A stretch of DNA of 10,392 nucleotides. Origin: Candidatus Eiseniibacteriota bacterium. GTDB taxonomy: Bacteria; JAFGKV01. Below are positions 6,473 to 10,392 of this stretch, piece after piece. Each line of letters begins with the position of its first letter. Position 1 is the first letter of the stretch. The notes below the pieces were generated by a model. The model saw only the letters and a program-made list of their open reading frames with translations. It made no database searches and was not told the origin of the DNA. The stretch lies in assembly GCA_025453925.1 (NCBI GenBank), contig JALOPK010000230.1, forward strand, positions 1 to 10,392. The letters run 5' to 3'. Made by a program: the position numbers and the translations under genes.

Positions 6473-7799
6473 GACGAGGCCTCTGCTTCAGTTCAAGATG
6501 GAACCCGATCCCATCCAGGTTGAGTCTCTCGCTCAGCGTATTGCGAAGATAGCGCACGTAGGACGCAGGGAGCCCCGCAGGGTCGTCCACTCCGATGCGG
6601 AACAGGGGAAACTGACCAGGTTCCTGGCTGATGGAGCGGAGGCGGTTGAGTCTTCCTCGATTCGAGGGCGGCGGATTGGCGGTCCTGACATGCTCCAAGG
6701 CGGCAGCGAGCCGGTCACCGGATATGCGTTGGGAACGCCGGGCTGCGAGCTCCGTGAAGACCCCGGGCAGAGCGCGCATTCCCCGGCCGGTTTGCGCGGA
6801 CACGTAACGGATCTGCACCCGCCGGAGGAACCCCAGGCGTTGCGCCGCCAAGTTCTTCCACCGGAAGCTTTCGGCAGTCCCGTGCTGGATGAGGTCCCAC
6901 TTGTTGACGATGAGCACGACTGCTTTTCCCGCCAGCATCGCCTGCTGCGCCAGCTTCACTTCGACGATCTCCAGATCAGGCGACTCCGCGTCATAGACCA
7001 GAGCTGCCACCTCGCAGCGTTCCAAGGCCCCAAGGGCCCGAAGGTAGGCGTAGTAGCCGATACCCTCCTCACGGGTGCTGCGTCGCCTGATACCAGCCGT
7101 GTCGATCAACCGGAGCTTGCGCGAGCCGATGACGGCCACGGTGTCGATCGCATCCCGGGTCGTCCCCGGCCGGTCGTCAACCACGGAGCGTTGCGACCCG
7201 ACGAGCCGGTTGAGCAGCGAAGACTTCCCAACATTGGGTTTGCCCACGATGGCAACGGCAGTGGCGTCACCATCGGTTTGCCAGGCTTCGGCAGGCGGGA
7301 GTGCCCGGGCGATCTCCTCGCGGAGAGGCGTGAGACCACGCCGGCCCAGTGCCGAGACCAGAAGTGGGTCCCCCAGCCCTAGTGAAGAATACGCAAGCCC
7401 CAGAGGGCCGCCACTTTCATCGTCGATCTTGTTTGCCACCACGGCGACCCGACCCTGGCCCTGTTGGAGAAGCCTGGCAATGGCCTCGTCGTCGGTAGTC
7501 GGAGGGATCCGGCCGTCAACCACGAAGAGCACGAAGTCGGCTTCCTCGCACGCCAGAAGTGCCTGCTCCTTGACGCCGAGCTCGATGCCGTCCCGGGGGT
7601 CGATGAGGAGACCACCGGTGTCCACGAGAAGGACATCCCCGGAGGTCGTGCTGAGGGCGTGGTAGACCCGGTCCCTGGTCACACCGGGCTGGTCATCCAC
7701 GATGGCCAGCCTCCGCCCGATCAGGGCATTGAACAGGGTCGATTTTCCGACGTTCGGCCGGCCGACGATTGCGACGACACGATTTCCCCGTAGGCTCAC
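6462..7799 (-). CDS. der: Ribosome biogenesis GTPase Der (EngA)
   Basis: Der is an essential tandem-GTPase protein needed for late 50S ribosomal subunit assembly. Domain 1 shows GRPNVGKST (13-21), PGVTRD (38-43), DTGG (60-63) and NKID (123-126). Domain 2 shows GKPNVGKSS (186-194), PGTTRD (211-216), DTAG (233-236) and NKWD (299-302). A KH-like RNA-binding domain fills about 355-440, ending in the usual basic tail. The length of 445 is normal. In the KH domain the stretch RSISQEPGQFPLFRIGVDD is somewhat diverged from the common PPTFVLFVN form. The start is GTG at 7799 with GGAGGG at 7804-7809. The gene lies just downstream of tRNA-Gly and its terminator, with only 31 bp between the T-run and the start codon. 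Confidence 0.98.
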   Translation of the reverse strand: MSLRGNRVVAIVGRPNVGKSTLFNALIGRRLAIVDDQPGVTRDRVYHALSTTSGDVLLVDTGGLLIDPRDGIELGVKEQALLACEEADFVLFVVDGRIPPTTDDEAIARLLQQGQGRVAVVANKIDDESGGPLGLAYSSLGLGDPLLVSALGRRGLTPLREEIARALPPAEAWQTDGDATAVAIVGKPNVGKSSLLNRLVGSQRSVVDDRPGTTRDAIDTVAVIGSRKLRLIDTAGIRRRSTREEGIGYYAYLRALGALERCEVAALVYDAESPDLEIVEVKLAQQAMLAGKAVVLIVNKWDLIQHGTAESFRWKNLAAQRLGFLRRVQIRYVSAQTGRGMRALPGVFTELAARRSQRISGDRLAAALEHVRTANPPPSNRGRLNRLRSISQEPGQFPLFRIGVDDPAGLPASYVRYLRNTLSERLNLDGIGFHLELKQRPRRGR

Positions 7800-7830
7800 G
7801 ACACCCTCCGTGCGTCAGCGGGGGGAACGG

Positions 7831-7859
7831 AAAAGGGTCACCGGTGAACCCGATGACCC
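7831..7859 (-). terminator. Intrinsic terminator after tRNA-Gly
   Basis: GGGTCATCGG (7859-7850) pairs with CCGGTGACCC (7844-7835) as a 10-bp stem containing one T-G wobble, around the 5-base loop GTTCA, followed by TTTT (7834-7831). It begins one base after the CCA end of the tRNA, so it should end the tRNA transcript. It also lies in the leader of der, where it could limit or regulate read-through. Confidence 0.8.
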
Positions 7860-7860
7860 C

Positions 7861-7936
7861 TGGAGCGGGAGACGGGGTTCGAACCCGCGACTTACAGCTT
7901 GGGAAGCTGTCACTCTACCAGCTGAGTTACTCCCGC
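7861..7936 (-). tRNA. trnG: tRNA-Gly, anticodon CCC
   Basis: The 76-nt sequence folds as a complete cloverleaf. The acceptor stem pairs GCGGGAG with CTCCCGC, the D stem pairs ACTC with GAGT, and the anticodon stem pairs ACAGC with GCTGT around the loop TTCCCAA. The T arm is GCGGG-TTCGAAC-CCCGT with one G-T pair. The discriminator base is T and CCA is encoded in the gene. The anticodon CCC reads GGG glycine codons. The gene lies 51 bp after the acyl-CoA dehydrogenase stop and just ahead of a terminator and der. No integrase or duplicated tRNA end suggests use as an integration site. Confidence 0.97.
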
Positions 7937-7944
7937 TAGGCTCA

Positions 7945-7962
7945 AGAAACGAGCAAGTTTCT
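7945..7962 (-). other. Short hairpin between acyl-CoA dehydrogenase and tRNA-Gly
   Basis: On the minus strand AGAAAC (7962-7957) pairs with GTTTCT (7950-7945) around the loop TTGCTC. The stem is A/T-rich and no T-run follows, so it is a poor intrinsic terminator for the etf-dehydrogenase transcript. It may be a processing or 3'-end structure, or chance. Confidence 0.25.
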
Positions 7963-7987
7963 AAGGAACCACCGAGCAGCATGCTTG

Positions 7988-9727
7988 TCAAGCGCAGGCG
8001 CAACTGTTTTCCCCCGGCACGGGGCCGACCAGCTCGTCGGAGTAGGCGAGGAGTCCCGGAAGCCCGTCGCGAATCACGCGGAGGTACTGCTCCATCCGCG
8101 GCACCGCGAGTTGACCGTGAAGCTCCGCGAGCCTGCTCCGGCCCGGATCACGGACAGCGTCTCTCGCCATCAGGTGCATGCCCACCATATCCGCCGCCAT
8201 GTACACCAATCGTCCTGCGTGGAGCTCTGAGAACCGTGCATCCGCGCGTTGACGGGTCACCTCCACCGCCCGTGCAAGGAGATCGGACGCCTCGCGAAGG
8301 GCGGGGGGAGCTGTGTCCCCGAGCCAATGACGGGATCTGAACTCATCCGCCCACTCGCTGGCCACGCCCGACATTACCGCTCCCACGCAGGCGACTACCT
8401 GAAGCTGTGACGTACCCTCGTAGATGTTGGTGATCCTGGCGTCCCGATAGTGCCGCTCCACGGAAAAGTCCTTCATGTAGCCGGATCCGCCCAGCACCTG
8501 CATGGCGTCGTAGGCAACCTTGTTCGCGGTCTCCGTCGATACGAGTTTTGCCAGGGGTGTGAAGAAATCGGCCTGGCGGCTGATCTTCTTGGATCTGGTC
8601 CTTTGCGCGACGTCTCCCTCCTCGACTCGTGCCCGGAGCTGGCGGTCGAGATCAACGATCATGCTGGCTTCCACGATCAGAGTCCTCGTGAGGAGTGTGC
8701 CCAGGCGCATGGTGGTCAGCATCTCGGCAACCGCCGGGAAGCGCACCACGGGCTTCTTGAACTGGATTCGTTCCTCGGCGTACCGCCGGGCCACACGGCA
8801 GGCGGCCTCGGAGATTCCCAGGGCTTGGCAGGCGACGCCAAGGCGCGCGCCGTTCATCAGCGCCATCACGTACCGGATCAGTCCCATCCTCCGCTTGCCG
8901 ATCAGCACCGCCGGCACGCGGTTGAACTCGAGTTCGCACGTTGGGGAACCGTGTATCCCGAGCTTCTCTTCAATCCTCCGTACGCGCACGCGTTCGCCGC
9001 CGTCGCACAGAAACAGCGAAAGACCGCGGCCGTCCGTCGTACCGGGCTCCGATCGGGCGAGCACCAGCAGCACATGGCCGCAGCCGTTGGTAATGAAGCG
9101 CTTCACGCCGTCGAGATGCCAGATCCCGGAGGCGGGATCCTCCGTCGCGGCCAGTCTGACCGACTGCAGGTCTGAACCCGCGTCCGGCTCCGTCAGTACC
9201 ATGGCGGCCGTGAGTTCCCCACGGCACAGCCGTGGGAGGTACGACTCCTTGATGCTCTCATCAGCGAAGTCGTTGATCGTGCTGGCGATCTCCTGCAGCC
9301 CGAACAGGTTCATCAGCGAGGCGTCCGCGCGGGAGACAATTTCGATGGCCAGAGAGTAGATGGTGCAGGGGAGATTCAGGCCCCCGTACCGCCGGGGGAT
9401 GGTGAAGCCCATGAGATCCGCGCGCGCGAGGCGTATGAGCGCCTCCGCCGTCGCCTCGGCGTAATGAACGGTGTTGTTCGCGCGGTCAAGCGTGCACCCC
9501 GCTTCATCCACTGCGCTTGCGTGGGGCGCGATATCGTCGGCCGCGATGGACCCCACGACCTCCAGCACCCGCCGGTAGCTGTCCCTGGCGTCCGCCACCG
9601 ACTCGGGGGCAGACGGGAAGCGATCCTTCTCGCCAAAATTCCTCTCCGTGAGGGTGATGATCTCATCCAGATCGGGCCGGTCAAGGTGGAATCGGATGTC
9701 GGGGTTGTCGGTGAAGAAGTTTCCCAT
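7988..9727 (-). CDS. Acyl-CoA dehydrogenase family protein
   Basis: This FAD enzyme oxidises acyl-CoA to trans-2-enoyl-CoA and passes electrons to ETF. The 579-residue product has the three acyl-CoA dehydrogenase parts: an N-terminal helical region to about 170, a middle beta domain with AAMVLTEPDAGSDL (174-187) and FITNG (211-215), and a C-terminal helical domain with YAEERIQFKKPV (316-327) and QVLGGSGYMKDFSVERHYRDA (410-430). E437 in NIYEGTSQLQ aligns with the catalytic base of short- and medium-chain enzymes. It is about 190 residues longer than classic 380-390-residue enzymes, with an N-terminal lead of about 40 residues (FFTDNPDIRFHL) and a helical C-terminal extension from about 455. 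Large bacterial members of this kind are common, and chain-length preference cannot be read off. The ATG at 9727 lies two bases after the etfA stop, so the pair is one transcript. The protein ends in a CACA motif of unknown meaning. Confidence 0.95.
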   Translation of the reverse strand: MGNFFTDNPDIRFHLDRPDLDEIITLTERNFGEKDRFPSAPESVADARDSYRRVLEVVGSIAADDIAPHASAVDEAGCTLDRANNTVHYAEATAEALIRLARADLMGFTIPRRYGGLNLPCTIYSLAIEIVSRADASLMNLFGLQEIASTINDFADESIKESYLPRLCRGELTAAMVLTEPDAGSDLQSVRLAATEDPASGIWHLDGVKRFITNGCGHVLLVLARSEPGTTDGRGLSLFLCDGGERVRVRRIEEKLGIHGSPTCELEFNRVPAVLIGKRRMGLIRYVMALMNGARLGVACQALGISEAACRVARRYAEERIQFKKPVVRFPAVAEMLTTMRLGTLLTRTLIVEASMIVDLDRQLRARVEEGDVAQRTRSKKISRQADFFTPLAKLVSTETANKVAYDAMQVLGGSGYMKDFSVERHYRDARITNIYEGTSQLQVVACVGAVMSGVASEWADEFRSRHWLGDTAPPALREASDLLARAVEVTRQRADARFSELHAGRLVYMAADMVGMHLMARDAVRDPGRSRLAELHGQLAVPRMEQYLRVIRDGLPGLLAYSDELVGPVPGENSCACA

Positions 9728-9729
9728 GG

Positions 9730-10392
9730 CTATGACCTGCTCCTGTATGCCTTGAGGATCTTGGCCACTACGTCGCGCACCTCGCCGACTATGGCATAGT
9801 GGGCGATCTCGAAGATCGGGGCCCCCGGATCGGTGTTGATGGCCACGATCCTGCCCGCGCCATCCATGCCCGCCCTGTGCTGGATGCTGCCGGAGATGCC
9901 GCAGGCGATGTAGAGTTTCGGCCTCACCGTTGTTCCCGTTTGGCCGACTTGGTGTTCACGGCCGATGAGCCCCGCGTCCACCGCCGCTCTGGATGCGCCG
10001 ATTTCCCCTCCCAGAAGGTGAGCAAGTTCGCGGAGTTGGGCGAATCCCTCCACGGAACCCACTCCGATGCCTCCGGCAACGATGACCTGTGCCGCCTTGA
10101 GGTTGACGGTGCGCGGCTTGTTCTCCTTGCGCAGGACTTCCACCGCCAGATCTTCGGGCAGAATGCGGACCGGCACGGACTCCACGGTGCCCGTCCGCTG
10201 CTCATCGGGCCGTCCCAACGGCATGACGCCCTCGCGGACCGTCGCCATCTGCGGTCGTGTCTCAGGGTTCACGATGGTGGCGATGATGTTGCCGCCGAAT
10301 GCCGGGCGAATCTGGAGGAGGAGATCGTCGTATCGCTTGCCCTTCTGCTCGTGGGAGCCGATGACCAGATCCGTGCAATCCGCGGTCAGCCC
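9730..10392 (-). CDS. etfA: Electron transfer flavoprotein alpha subunit (5' end outside window)
   Basis: The frame is open to the window edge and encodes the last 220 residues of a family usually near 320. EtfA binds FAD and, with EtfB, carries electrons from acyl-CoA dehydrogenases toward the quinone pool. The visible start reads GLTADCTDL, then [20 protein letters not shown] and [12 protein letters not shown], all typical. The FAD domain shows [40 protein letters not shown] and [19 protein letters not shown]. In the first flavin-binding loop it reads VAGGIGVGS, where most family members have SGGRG, so an Arg that normally contacts the flavin is Ile (codon 10066-10068). A GTG at 10272 is internal, not the start. 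The gene is followed two bases later by the acyl-CoA dehydrogenase; etfB is expected just upstream, outside the window. Confidence 0.97.
   Translation of the reverse strand, partial: GLTADCTDLVIGSHEQKGKRYDDLLLQIRPAFGGNIIATIVNPETRPQMATVREGVMPLGRPDEQRTGTVESVPVRILPEDLAVEVLRKENKPRTVNLKAAQVIVAGGIGVGSVEGFAQLRELAHLLGGEIGASRAAVDAGLIGREHQVGQTGTTVRPKLYIACGISGSIQHRAGMDGAGRIVAINTDPGAPIFEIAHYAIVGEVRDVVAKILKAYRSRS

Noticed and set aside
6453-7382. 309-codon open frame on the plus strand
   Set aside because: It is antisense to der, which has intact GTPase motifs over the same bases; no recognisable protein on the plus strand.
7861-7936. tRNA-Gly as an integration site for a mobile element
   Set aside because: No integrase, no repeated tRNA 3' fragment elsewhere in the window, and both flanks are core genes.

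Overview
The window reads as chromosomal DNA of a GC-rich (roughly 60-65% by eye), Gram-negative-type bacterium. Most genes are core or common metabolic genes. Clean sigma70-type signals (a TTGACA box, Shine-Dalgarno sites, GTG starts), a Der-GpsA-MerR gene string, a signal-peptide-bearing CNT nucleoside transporter and an ETF-linked acyl-CoA dehydrogenase together suggest an environmental lineage of the FCB/Gemmatimonadota/Eisenbacteria kind. That assignment is inference and weakly supported. No transposase, integrase, phage gene, CRISPR array or rRNA was seen.

Layout: positions 16-1026 (+) encode a DUF362 protein, the only plus-strand gene, converging on everything else. On the minus strand, read from high to low coordinates, come the 3' part of etfA (10392-9730) and an acyl-CoA dehydrogenase (9727-7988) two bases later. 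A tRNA-Gly(CCC) follows (7936-7861), with an intrinsic terminator immediately after it (7859-7831). Then come der (7799-6462), gpsA (6472-5369, overlapping der by 11 bp) and a MerR-family regulator (starting 5382, overlapping gpsA by 14 bp). About 340 bp then carry little convincing coding signal but hold a good promoter (4788-4761). That promoter serves a three-gene unit: a CNT nucleoside transporter (4678-3149), a LolD/MacB-like ABC ATPase (3136-2456) and an FtsX-type permease (2459-1164, GTGA overlap with the ATPase).

Functionally, EtfA and the acyl-CoA dehydrogenase form a fatty-acid (or other acyl-CoA) oxidation electron-transfer module. Der is a ribosome-assembly GTPase, and GpsA supplies sn-glycerol-3-phosphate for phospholipid synthesis. 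The CNT/ABC unit imports nucleosides and, separately or jointly, works on a lipid, lipoprotein or peptide substrate at the envelope. The combination of those last activities is the least explained part of the window.

No clearly novel system is visible. The points most worth checking are the tRNA terminator in front of der with no room for another promoter, the MerR frame that stays open far into the CNT gene, the EtfA substitution in the flavin-binding loop, and the CNT-ABC operon.
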